Assembly (NCBI RefSeq): GCF_000189535.1
Contig: NC_015145.1
Location: 1,798,001 to 1,862,000, forward strand
Length of the DNA: 64,000 bases
Reading direction: 5' to 3'
DNA from: Pseudarthrobacter phenanthrenivorans Sphe3
GTDB taxonomy: Bacteria > Actinomycetota > Actinomycetes > Actinomycetales > Micrococcaceae
The notes under the pieces are model-generated. The model made no database searches, was not told the DNA's origin, and was given only the letters and a program-made list of their open reading frames with translations. Every line of letters begins with the position of its first letter. Within the stretch, counting starts at the first letter, position 1. Below are positions 53,027-63,000 of this stretch, one piece after another. The translations under genes and the position numbers were made by a program.

Positions 53027-53461
53027 CTAGGGTGCGGAGATGACGATGTTTTTGTGGATGGGCTTCCACCCGTCGCCGACGAGCTTGTCGACGTCAAAGC
53101 CGTCGGACATCAAGACGGTCTCAACGACCCCTGTGCCACTAACACGAACGATCTCCCTGTCATCCCTCAAGTCCGAGCATCCTGCAATCCAGGAGGCATT
53201 CCCGTCCTCCGGCAAGGCAGCGACGCAAGCGCGTTTCCCGTCGGCGCTCTTTGCTCCGAAATACCTGATCTCATTGTGCTCGACCAGGAATCTCACGCTG
53301 CTGGCAGGGATCTCCTCCTCCGGCCAGATGGTGATGCCAGCGGGAAGCTGGTCCTGTTCATTGGCTGGGCTGTCCAAGGCACTGATATTTGGGGCCGACG
53401 TGCAGCCGGCCAGCAGGAATACCGTGGCGAGTGTTGCGGTAGGAATGTGGTGGTTTTTCAT
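53027..53461 (-). CDS. Putative lipoprotein
   Basis: A 144-residue protein starting MKNHHIPTATLATVFLLAGC (lipobox LLAGC) with GAGGGGG before the ATG. The mature part (IPASSVRFLVEHNEIRYFGA, WIAGCSDLRDDREIVRVSGT) is a small alpha/beta domain with two further Cys that could pair. Unknown function. Divergent from the next lipoprotein gene. Confidence 0.75.
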   Translation of the reverse strand: MKNHHIPTATLATVFLLAGCTSAPNISALDSPANEQDQLPAGITIWPEEEIPASSVRFLVEHNEIRYFGAKSADGKRACVAALPEDGNASWIAGCSDLRDDREIVRVSGTGVVETVLMSDGFDVDKLVGDGWKPIHKNIVISAP

Positions 53462-53540
53462 AGCGCTGCCCCCTCAGGCTTATGGTCCTGCCAGCCTACA
53501 GTTCACCTCCGGTGGTGAAGGGTGGCGTAGGCTCAGGGAC

Positions 53541-54104
53541 ATGTCACGTTTTGGGGGAGCACGGCAGGTATGGTGCTCGTGTGCCTTCTTGGCGGCGGCG
53601 GTTGCGGTCGGCGCAGGGCTGACCAGTTGTGAATACCAGGACGGTTTCAGCGAGCCGTCACGTGGCGCAACAGCCGTCTCTCGAGTACCACAAGTGCCTG
53701 CAACGAAGCCTTCTCATGTTCTAGATCTTGAGCAGGGCAACCGGGCGAAGCTGGACGAGGTGCTGGGGGTCCCAACGAGGGATGCCTATCTGGACGTGAC
53801 CGAGATGATCAGTGGCAAAATGAATTCCTTCGTGGTGAACGGTCAGGTTCCCGCTGACGGAAGCTACGACATCACAATTGCCTGCATTGGCACTTCGAAA
53901 GCCAGAATGATCTTGGACCAGAGCACGCCTGGCGCGAGCCCGTTCAACCACTCCTTCGATTTCACGTGCGGCACGCCCAATGTCCGGACTGTTGAGCTGC
54001 GGTCTGGGGGAATGACGGTCGACGTCATGAACGGAGAAGTCGATGAGTCTGAGTGGGGAACGGGTGCATTCGCGTCAGTACGCATCACTGCCGCTATTCA
54101 GTGA
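53541..54104 (+). CDS. Putative lipoprotein
   Basis: A 187-residue protein from ATG 53541. Signal ends AVGAGLTSCEYQDG (lipobox LTSC). The mature part has a beta-sandwich-like pattern: VNGQVPADGSYDITIACIGT, FDFTCGTPNVRTVELRSGGM, TVDVMNGEVDESEWGTGAFA. Two Cys could form a disulfide. Many small actinobacterial lipoproteins of unknown role look like this. The longer frame upstream is antisense to the divergent lipoprotein and was rejected. Confidence 0.75.
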   Translation: MSRFGGARQVWCSCAFLAAAVAVGAGLTSCEYQDGFSEPSRGATAVSRVPQVPATKPSHVLDLEQGNRAKLDEVLGVPTRDAYLDVTEMISGKMNSFVVNGQVPADGSYDITIACIGTSKARMILDQSTPGASPFNHSFDFTCGTPNVRTVELRSGGMTVDVMNGEVDESEWGTGAFASVRITAAIQ

Positions 54105-54142
54105 TCCAGGGGCAGCTGTGGCCGGCGGAGGGACAGCAGGCC

Positions 54143-54349
54143 GTGTCGGGCCCCCGGCGGCTACGTCGAGGCCCGGAAGGCAGCATAGCCATCGCGGCCG
54201 TAGACGCCACTGCAGTGAGTTGTGGCAACCCGGTCGGGGACCTGCCGGGGAACTTCGCCGACTGGGTAACAGCCCACGGGGCCGACGAACCTGAATGGCG
54301 GGAATCCCTCGAAGAGCTGTCGGAACGTTTGCGCGCGGCCCTGCAGTAA
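54143..54349 (+). CDS. Small hypothetical protein, start uncertain
   Basis: The frame ending at 54349 has a natural-looking C-terminus (GSIAIAAVDATAVSCGNPVG, DLPGNFADWVTAHGADEPEW, RESLEELSERLRAALQ). GTG 54143 with GGAGG about 10 bp upstream is the best start I see (68 residues). No family recognised; it could be a fragment of a longer gene. Confidence 0.4.
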   Translation: MSGPRRLRRGPEGSIAIAAVDATAVSCGNPVGDLPGNFADWVTAHGADEPEWRESLEELSERLRAALQ

Positions 54350-54495
54350 GTTTTGACTACCCCGGTCTGCTCAAAACAGGGGGATTCAAGTCGTTTAAGG
54401 TCCCACAAAACGGAGCATAATGTCAGCAAGAGCCTCCGTGCTGGGAAAGGCGTCACAGGGCTGGTCGGCCGAGGCCAGCAGTCAGAGGAGCTCCC

Positions 54496-55107
54496 ATGAC
54501 AATCCTGAGAATGACACCCGAAGCTGAAGCCACCGGCCTTATCGCCGAAATCTACGAAGCCGACCGGCATTCACTTGGCTACGTGCCGAGCCACACCAAG
54601 GCCATGAGTCTGAACCCAGAGGCGTTCCTTGCCTGGGAATCACTGACCAAGGCGATCAGCAGCTCTCTCGGTCTACGCCGCTACGAGCTTGTGACCTTGG
54701 CCGCCGCCCAGGCTATCGGCTCGTCGCACTGCCGGCTTGCCCACGGGAAGAAGACCCTCAAGATCATCGGCGAAAAGCAGCTGCACGCCATCGCCAAAGA
54801 CTTTCACAACGCGGGGTTGTCGGAGGCTGAGGTGGCCATGATGGATTACGCCGTCAAGCTAAGCACCGACGTGGCCACCATGACGGACGCGGACGCCCAG
54901 CGACTGCGCGACGCCGGCTTCAGTGACCGTGAAATCGTCGACATCACCATGGCCGCGGCGGCCCGGAACTTCTTCAGCCGCGCCCTGCTGGCCATGGGTG
55001 TGGAACTCGACGTACCCGAGGGGATCAGCGAGGAACTGCAGAGCGCGCTGCTGACACCCTTGTTCCCGATGCGGGTTCCCGGAGTGGGCGGCGCCCTCAG
55101 CCGGTGA
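54496..55107 (+). CDS. Carboxymuconolactone decarboxylase/AhpD-like protein
   Basis: A 203-residue all-helical protein of the CMD/AhpD-like family. Motifs: IYEADRHSLGYVPSHTKAMS, LRRYELVTLAAAQAIGSSHC and RLAHGKKTLK, where AhpD peroxidases have CxxC-H and relatives CxxxH; here it is CRLAH. FSDREIVDITMAAAARNFFS is the C-terminal family helix. GAGGAG precedes the ATG. Likely a peroxidase-like redox protein or an uncharacterised decarboxylase-fold protein; the lone Cys argues against classical AhpD catalysis. Confidence 0.85.
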   Translation: MTILRMTPEAEATGLIAEIYEADRHSLGYVPSHTKAMSLNPEAFLAWESLTKAISSSLGLRRYELVTLAAAQAIGSSHCRLAHGKKTLKIIGEKQLHAIAKDFHNAGLSEAEVAMMDYAVKLSTDVATMTDADAQRLRDAGFSDREIVDITMAAAARNFFSRALLAMGVELDVPEGISEELQSALLTPLFPMRVPGVGGALSR

Positions 55108-55313
55108 AAATATTGCCATGCCGGTGAAACCGCTTGGAACGCTTTTCTGGGGCACGTTCCAGATGGAGTGGCTTGGCGGCTCCGCTGGAAGGGGAAACCC
55201 TGGGATATTTCCGCAACGCGGGCACGAAAAAGGTGCGCCCCGTTCGCTGAGCGCACCCTTCTCGATTCCCCTCGCAGCCGCCTCCCAAATCGACTGCCAT
55301 AGGGTCATTGCTT

Positions 55314-55901
55314 ATGAGCGATAAAACCACCGACCGCCTGTCTCATTCCCTTCAGCGCGTCATCATTGTCCACGGATACGAGGCGGCGCCGGACGCCCAC
55401 TGGTTCCCTTGGCTCCAAAACACCCTGGAGGCTGAAGGCGTCCGCGTCACTGCCGTTCCCCTCCCGGATCCAGACGCCCCGGAAGTGACAGGATGGGAGA
55501 ACGCTGTCGGTGCAGCACTCGGGGTACCGGACGCGGGAACGGTGATAGTTGCGCATTCCCTCGGTGCAATCACCGCTCTGCGCGTGCTGGCCGGCCTTTC
55601 GGAGGTGTGGGAGTTGGGCGGCATTGTCTTGGTGGCCGGGTTCGTTGAGCCACTGGAGTCATTGCCGGAACTGGACCGTTACCTTTCAATGGGAGTTGAC
55701 GTAGAACGCTTGGCCCAAAGCATTCGATCACGAACCGTGATCCGGTCTGAAACGGATCCCTTTGTTCCGCCCGCAGCCTCGGATGAGCTCGCTAAACGCC
55801 TCGACGCGCAGGTACAAGTCCACCCGGAAGCCGGACACTTCATGGCCAAAGATGGGGTGACCAGATTCCCAGCTGTGCTCGACCTGTTACGGTCGCGCTA
55901 G
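55314..55901 (+). CDS. RBBP9/YdeN-family serine hydrolase
   Basis: A 195-residue small alpha/beta hydrolase. QRVIIVHGYEAAPDAHWFPW near the start, nucleophile elbow TVIVAHSLGAITALRVLAG (GHSLG variant AHSLG), acid SETDPFVPP and His HPEAGHFMAKDG complete the triad. This family (RBBP9, YdeN) has small, often uncharacterised hydrolases. ATG 55314 was preferred. Single gene, convergent with a membrane protein gene. Confidence 0.9.
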   Translation: MSDKTTDRLSHSLQRVIIVHGYEAAPDAHWFPWLQNTLEAEGVRVTAVPLPDPDAPEVTGWENAVGAALGVPDAGTVIVAHSLGAITALRVLAGLSEVWELGGIVLVAGFVEPLESLPELDRYLSMGVDVERLAQSIRSRTVIRSETDPFVPPAASDELAKRLDAQVQVHPEAGHFMAKDGVTRFPAVLDLLRSR

Positions 55902-55909
55902 GGAAACAC

Positions 55910-56455
55910 CTAGACGACGGCGCCGTCGTTGAGGCGGGCACCTTGGCTGCGGCGGGGGAGTCCACTGGCCCACCAAGCGATAATCAGCCCTGCAGTGGCC
56001 GCCCCGCCGGCGTAGATCCAGGGCGAGGACCATGACCCTTCGGGGGTGGGAGTAGCAAAGGCAACCACGAGGGCAGCCACGGCCAGAAGTACCTCCGTTG
56101 CCGCCTGCAGGGGCTTGGCCCGGTACCCAGGGTGGGCCAGCCGGACCAGGGGGATGATCGGGAGTAGGAAAAGGCCGAGGCTGAAAATCACCCACATGAT
56201 GTTGAACGTGTAGATCGTCATGCCCAGCACCAGCAGCCCCAGGAATTTCAGCACCTGCACTGCAGGGAGCGGGTTCTCCGGAGTCCACCGGCTCAGGAGC
56301 AGCCCCCAGGCCGGGAGCCCGAGCAGCCAGCCGCCGCACCAGAAACCGATGTCCAGCAGGGCCAGTAAGACGAGCAGGGTTCCGGGTAGCAGGAATGCAA
56401 TGATCTGATGTGGTGACGGTTCTTTCCTGGTCGGGCCGAAGGTACAGGAGTCCAC
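55910..56455 (-). CDS. Integral membrane protein, unknown function
   Basis: A 181-residue protein with about five hydrophobic spans: IIAFLLPGTLLVLLALLDIG, FWCGGWLLGLPAWGLLLSRW, VLKFLGLLVLGMTIYTFNIM, WVIFSLGLFLLPIIPLVRLA and ATEVLLAVAALVVAFATP, then a final span near GGAATAGLIIAWWASGL. No conserved family signature recognised. Starts at 56455 and converges with the RBBP9-like gene. Confidence 0.7.
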   Translation of the reverse strand: MDSCTFGPTRKEPSPHQIIAFLLPGTLLVLLALLDIGFWCGGWLLGLPAWGLLLSRWTPENPLPAVQVLKFLGLLVLGMTIYTFNIMWVIFSLGLFLLPIIPLVRLAHPGYRAKPLQAATEVLLAVAALVVAFATPTPEGSWSSPWIYAGGAATAGLIIAWWASGLPRRSQGARLNDGAVV

Positions 56456-56832
56456 CCGAAATGGGCGGGAGGTCGGAGGATTTAAGGTTCCTGGCAGCCC
56501 GGGAAATCCGGAATGGCCAGTCCCTTCGCGAAAAACGTAACTACCGGTTGCCCAATACTAAGTACCCTTATTGAGCATGTCGAGGGGGTACGGGCCGAAA
56601 CAATTTCCGAGGGTTCTGCTTCAGCCCTCCATTGTCACGTCGCCCGCGAACCGGTTTGCCCAAGAGCAACACTGCAAAAGTCAGGCCCGAACAGACCTGG
56701 GTTTGCAGGAAGGCCTGGTCTCAGCGGGAAACGGAGTCAACGATCTGGCTTGGTCCGTAACGCTGCAGTAACGCTCACGTCATTAGGGTCCCACTACCTT
56801 TACATTGCGTTCACGGTGCCCGGGGAGCTGAC
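56456..56832. other. Intergenic stretch, no assignable gene
   Basis: The 377 bp before the giant-protein locus is less GC-rich than what follows and has no convincing frame with RBS. It likely contains the promoter for the 56833-63755 transcript, but I could not assign boxes. It also marks the change in composition to the right-hand block. Confidence 0.5.
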
Positions 56833-57054
56833 ATGGCCAATCTCAGGCTTTGGAAAGAGATACAGGAGCGATTGCCCAATGGACGCGATTCCTTAGCTGA
56901 TGCCGCGCAAGGGCTCGGATTCTGCGGACTCTGTAAAAAGCCGGCTACGCCAACATTGGGCCAGTTTCGAATAAGCGTTTGCTTGCCTAGCCCGGAGGAC
57001 GACGGGGGACCCTTGGCCACTGAGGACCGTTCACTTCGAACGGCGCTGTCATGA
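56833..57054 (+). CDS. Small protein coupled to the giant gene
   Basis: A 73-residue frame with a strong GGGGAG RBS before ATG 56833: MANLRLWKEIQERLPNGRDS, LADAAQGLGFCGLCKKPATP, ending ATEDRSLRTALS. A CGLC pair could bind metal. Its stop overlaps the giant gene's start (ATGA at 57051), and the giant gene lacks a good RBS of its own, so coupling supports both. Family unknown. Confidence 0.6.
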   Translation: MANLRLWKEIQERLPNGRDSLADAAQGLGFCGLCKKPATPTLGQFRISVCLPSPEDDGGPLATEDRSLRTALS

Positions 57055-60000
57055 GCCTCTGGGACGATCTCCCGTCCGACGTCCGCAACACCGGAGCACT
57101 GGATCCGCTGGAAAATGCCCTCAGGGCGATTGACACCGCCGGGCTGCCGCCGCGCGAGATCACCGATGTGGATGGCACCTGGAGCGTGCGATCCGTCGCG
57201 GTGGACGTACCGCAGCTTGCCGGGGTCAGCGTCGACCCCGCGACCGGCCGCTGGGGCGGCGCCGGGTCCTCCACGCCCATCGAGCTCACCGGCACCCAGG
57301 CCACCATCGCGTACGGCCGCCACCTGACTGGCCCGGGCGGCACCGAGGACGGCGGCTGGCACCTCGACCTGGACGTGCCCGGGATCCGGCTGCTCGTGCC
57401 CTACCTGCGGGGTGCGATGCTGGACACGCGCGGCCAGCTGGTCTTCGACCCGGCCAACCCGCAGGTCAGGTTCATCCTGCCGCGTATCGTCATCCGGACC
57501 ATGCAACTGGCCGGGGCCACGGTCGGCACCCGGCTGCGCTCGGCGTCGACCTCGGGCAACCCCGTCGACGACATCTACTCCTTCATCCGCATGACCCCGG
57601 GCCACGCGCTTATCGGCCCGGGCAATACCGTCGGCTTCGCGTTCCGCACCGCCGAGCTCGACCTCTCAGCCCTGGCGGACCCGCCCGGCCTGCCACCCGG
57701 GGCGCGAGCCGTCCCCGGCGAGTGGCAGGGACTGCACCTGCCGGAGGTCCGGCTGTTCGTGGCCCCGGACGGGCTCGAGGGCCTGGCCGTGTCGGCGGGC
57801 GTCCGGGACCTGTGGATCGGGATCGGAGTTCACGACGGCGTGACGGGGGCCTTTAGTGCCGAGGTCGTCAACCGCGGCGGCTCCCCGACAGTGCTGGCCC
57901 GGTTCATCAGCCCGGCCGGGCGGCACATCGCGGCGGTCGCCGGCGGGGCGGTCGAGGCACCGGACCAGAGCGTGTTCCTCGTCGACGCCTCGGGCGGGCT
58001 GGCCCCGCACACCATCAGGATCCAGGTCGTCGGCGGGCCGACGGTCGCGGGGGACCGGCTGCCCGTGACGGTGCCCGCGGCCGGCACTGTCGAGCTGCGG
58101 GTCACGGTTACCGACGCCGGCGGGAACTCCCACGGCCCGGCCTCCTTCCGGGCGCTGCGGCCTGCCGCCGGGGAGGGGGCAGCTCCGGCGCTGGCGAACC
58201 CGGCCGCCCTGCGGCTGCTGACGCCCGAGCGCGGGCGGATGGTCATCGTCTCCCAGACCGCCGCCGACGTGACCGTGCGGCTCGGCCCCGACGTGCCCGC
58301 CGACTGGGCGTGGCCCGGCGGCAACTCAACGGGCACCCGGGCCACCGTCCCTGTGATGGCCGGCAGTACCGCGGCGGTCTCCGGTACCCCGACCCAGCCC
58401 GCGGACGCGCGCCCGACCACGCTGGACTGCTACTTCCGGTTCAACCACCCCTTCCCGAGCGAGACCACCGACGCCTGGTGGCGCAACCCGTCCAACACCG
58501 GCTCTGCACCTGCGTCCGGGCAGACCGCCGCCCCGGCCGGGCAGGCCTTCACCGACCTTGCGCGGTCCCGGCAGGCCGACATCGGCGCAACCCCGCTCGT
58601 CGTGGACGGCTACGCCTCCTACGAGGGCAACGACACCCCCACGAAGCGGACCAGCAACCTGGAACTCAGCCGGCGCCGCCTCGACGCGGCAGTCGAAATC
58701 CTGCGCGACCTGGGCTACACCGCGACCGCAGGCACCCCCCACGGCCACGCCGACGCCCGCGACCACACGCCGCTGAACCCGCCCGAAGCGGCTCCGGCCG
58801 AGACCTCAGGGGAATGGTGGCTCGCCCGCGCCAGGGCCGCCGCGCCGCCAGCCCCGGAGACCGTCCGCGCCGAGCTGTCCCGTCCGGCGGCCAGCCAGCC
58901 GCCCGGGCAGCGCGACCCCCAGCCCCCCGATACCGGCCGGCCGGACTGCTTCCGCCGGCTCGGCGTGGAGGTCGAGCTGATCCGGACCACGTTCGTCCGG
59001 CTCGAGATCTGGGGCGAGTTCGACGTCCAGACGGCCATCGAGGCCTCGCTCGACGAGGGCGGCCAACCGCCGCTGGGCGGGCGCGGCGCCAACCCCGGCG
59101 ACGGCCTGTGCGCGTTCCGGGTCCGGCTCCGGTTGGCCACCGACCGCGAGTCCTGGCAGGTCTTCGGGGAGTTCCGTGCCCTCGAAGCGGACCTCGACGG
59201 GCTCTGGGAGGGCCGCCACACCGACGCCGGCATCGACGCCGGCAGCCTCAACGTGCTTGGAGCGCTGGCCGTGATGGGCACCCTCGCCGCCGGCGCCGCC
59301 GACCTCTCCCCGGCAGCCGGGACCCTCGTCCAGCTCGGCTCGGTCGCGCTTGGCGCCAGCAGCCTCGTGCGGACCCGCATCCTGACCCTGCGCGGCGCCG
59401 AGGTCATGGTGAGCGACGGCGTCATCGCGCCGGACGGATCAACCGCCAGCGACCGCGGCACGCAGGTCAGCGTCCTGCTGGACGTGGAGGTGCAGTTCTG
59501 GTTCGACCTGGCCGTGATCCGCGTGCCCGAGGACCGGCCGATCCGCACCCGCTACAAGGCCGTCGGCGTCCGGTCGGAGTGGGGCACCGGCACCGAGGTC
59601 GAATACGTGCCGATTCCGGTGTTCGACCCCAACCGTGGCTACGAGCTCGACATCCAGCCCGGCTCCCTCATCGCGAAGCCGCCGCTGGACGAGATCCTGC
59701 GCGTGTTCGGCGTGCGCGTCAGCCGCGACAACCCGACCTACCTCGAGGTCGAGGCAGGCATCGACGTCCCGCTGGGCCCCGTGACTGTGGACACCATCCG
59801 GGTCCGGGCGAGGCTCGACGCCGTCGAGCTGCCGCAGCTGACCAAGCTCGGCGCCACGCTCGATATCCCCGGAACGGTCCACGGCGCGGGCTCGATCGAG
59901 CTCACCGGCGCCGGGTTCAAGGCGGCGTTCGACCTGACCATCGTGCCGCTGAGTATCCGCGCCGCAGCGACCCTCGCGATCGAGACCAAGGCCGGCGTCA

Positions 60001-63000
60001 CCGGCCTCCTGATCGGTGTCGAGGTCGAGTTCCCCGCGCCCCTGCCGCTGGGCAACTCCGGCCTGGCCCTGTACGGGCTGCTCGGCGGGGTCGGCGTCAA
60101 CTACGCCCGGCTCGAGAACCCGGCGGCGCGGGTCCCGGCACTCGACTGGCTCATGGCGCAGCTTGCCCCGCCGCGCAAGAGCGTGATGCACCCGGACGGT
60201 TGGACGCACACGGCCGGCTCCTTCGCCGTCGCGGCCGGATTGCTGCTCGGGACCACCGAGGGCGGGTTCATCCTGCACCTCAAGGGCATCATCCTCATCG
60301 AGGTGCCCGGGCCGCGGTTGCTGCTCGTGATGAAGGCGGACGTCCTGAGCCTCCCGCCCGCCCTGGGCTCCGCCCAGGAGGCGACCTTCCTCGCGGTGCT
60401 GGACATAGACTTCGGTGCCGGCACGATCACCGTCGGCGTCGTCGCGGACTACTCCATCGAGCGGATCCTCCGCATCCACGTCCCGGTCACTGCATTCTTC
60501 GACGCGCGGAACCCAGAGAAGTGGCTCGTTGACCTCGGCTCCTACGACGACCGGGTGACCGTGAAGGTGCTCGACGTGTTCACCGGCACGGGCTACCTCA
60601 TGGTGCATGGCGACGGCATCGCCATCCCGCCCCTGCCGGCCACGACCGGCTTGTCCGTGGCCACCGGCTTCCACATCCAGGCCGTGCTGATGGGCTCCAA
60701 GGCCGCCCGGCTGTACGTCGAGGCGGCGGCGGGGTTCGACGCCGTGCTTGGCTTCGACCCGTTCTTCCTGGCCGGCAAGGTCTACGTCCGGGGCGAGCTG
60801 CGGCTGTTCATCGTCTCGATCGGCGTGAGCGCCGAGCTCACGCTCATGGTCGGCACGCGGATCCAGGACGGCGTGCCTCGCGACGACCCGTACCTGCATG
60901 GGGAGGTCTGCGGCAGGGTCGACTTCTTCTTCTTCAGCGTCAAGGGCTGCGTCGGGATCACCATCGGGCACGAACCGGATCCGGACCCGCCCGTGCGCGA
61001 CCTCGTCGCCGGACTGTCCCTCGCCGGGCGGACGCCGGCGCTGCTCGAGGGCACCGCCGGCCGGCCCGCCGACTCGACCGTCGGCCACGCCGCCGGGGTG
61101 GACGGTGCCATCGTCCATGGCGAGGTGCCGACCGTGCCGCTTGATGCCGTCCCCGTGCTCAGGTTCCAGGTGGCCCCCGACGCCGAGGGTCTGAGCGTGC
61201 TGGGCCAGGCACCGCTCGGCTCGACCGGGGCGGCGGGTCCCGGCGCCTGGCGCCGGATCGGGGAGCGCTGGTGGGCCTACAAGGTCACGGGCGTCACCCT
61301 CAGCGGCGCCCTCACCGCGGGCATGACGCCGTCGGTCTGGTGGAGCGCGTCGGCGCCCGGCTCGTCCACTGCCGAGCCGCCGGCGCTGGCCCTGCTGCAC
61401 TGGCTGCCGACGCCGTTCACCAGCACCGTCACGTATGGCGAGGTGCTGCGCGAGCAGGTCGAGCACCGCTGGGGGACCGTCTGCCGCCCGGCCGCGCCGC
61501 CCCAGCCGCAGCTCTGGACCTTCCTGGGTGAGGCGCTCGGGCCCAGCGCGACCGGTTGGCGGCTCGATCCGGTGCTGTGGCCGGACCCCGACGGGCTGCT
61601 GCGGACTGCCCCGGCTGGCCGCCGGCTCCGGGTCACTGAACAGTGGCGCACGGGGGACGCCGCAGCGGACCTGCTCGCGGGCGGAGCCCCGGCCGAGGTG
61701 GCCGGCGACGCCGTCGCCTGCCCCACCGACCGCACCCCGCCCGAGGACCCGTTCAGCCGCTGGGGCCGGGACAACGGCCCCCTTGACCCGACCACTTGGG
61801 CGGGTGCCGGGGCCGCCACCTACGCCGAACTGGCCGAGCTGCTCGCCGCCGGCGCCACCGTCAACGACGTGGCCGGGCATTGGCTCGAGCGCAGCCCCGA
61901 CCCCGAGGCCGGCCGGCTCAAGGGCTGCGAGGGACGCATCCTCGCCTCGCCCGTGCGCACCGACGGCGAGCCGCTGACCGGCAGCCAGGCCGACCGGGAG
62001 CTCGTTGAGCGGGCCCGGCAGGAGGCCGGCTGGCGGCCCGACCCGCTGGCCGACGCCGTCGCGTTCTCGCTCGGGGAGGACCTCGCCGCGTTCGACCTGC
62101 TGCTGCTCGTTCCCCGGGAGAAGCACCGGACCCTGCTCGTCGAGGTCCGCTCGGCGGCGGGGGAGGCCCTCGACCGCCGCGAGGTGGACTGGGCGGCGAT
62201 GGTCGGCCCCGCAAACCCCCTGCCAAAGCGCTGGGTCGCCCACGACGGGCCCTGGGCGGAGCCGGTCGAGCTGGCCGGGCGCATGGCTGCGAAGATCGCC
62301 GGGGCCGACCGGGACCGGCCGATGCCCGCCCTGATCCGCTGGGAGGAGCTGCCGGAGGGTGCGGCCGCCGTCGTCGTCGGCTGGGGCGAGGAGCACGGCC
62401 AGCAGATCCGCGCCCAGCGCTACTGGGTGGTCGCGGCTGCGGGCCTGAGCCGGGCCGAGGTGCGCCGGTACGAGTACGACGAGACGGTCGTCTCCCGCGA
62501 CCGGGACGCGCTCGAGACCGGCCTGACGCAGGACCCCTCCGACCACGCCCTGCTCAAGCCGGGGCAGACCTACGACGTCACCGTGGGCTGGACGTACGAC
62601 GTCGAGACCGGCGACGAGGTCCCGACGCGGACACCGTCCTTCGCCGACGAGCACACGCAGACCTTCCGGTTCGCGACCGCCCCGGCGTCCGAGGTCCCCG
62701 CCGACCTGGGGCCGTGGCTGCTCGACACCAACCCGGGGATGGGCGATGCCGGCGTGTTCTGCCGGGAGCCGCTGCGGATCACTCTCGCCACCCAGAACGT
62801 GCTCCGGCTGTTCGATGCCTACGACCACAGGCTCGAGGTGACCGTGCTCGCCGCATCGGGCCACCACCCGGTCCCGCCGGGCGGGGGAGTCGCTGGCCAG
62901 GCGCTCGTGCTGCCCGTCGAGGCGGTGCTCGCCGCCGGCTCGGTGCTGCAGCCCAAGGCCAACGCCGTCGTGCTCAATCCGTGGGACCGGGCCGTCGGGG

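Noticed and set aside
58310..60532. 740-codon plus-strand frame inside the giant gene
   Set aside because: Arg/Ala/Pro-rich, no RBS, fully inside the real frame.
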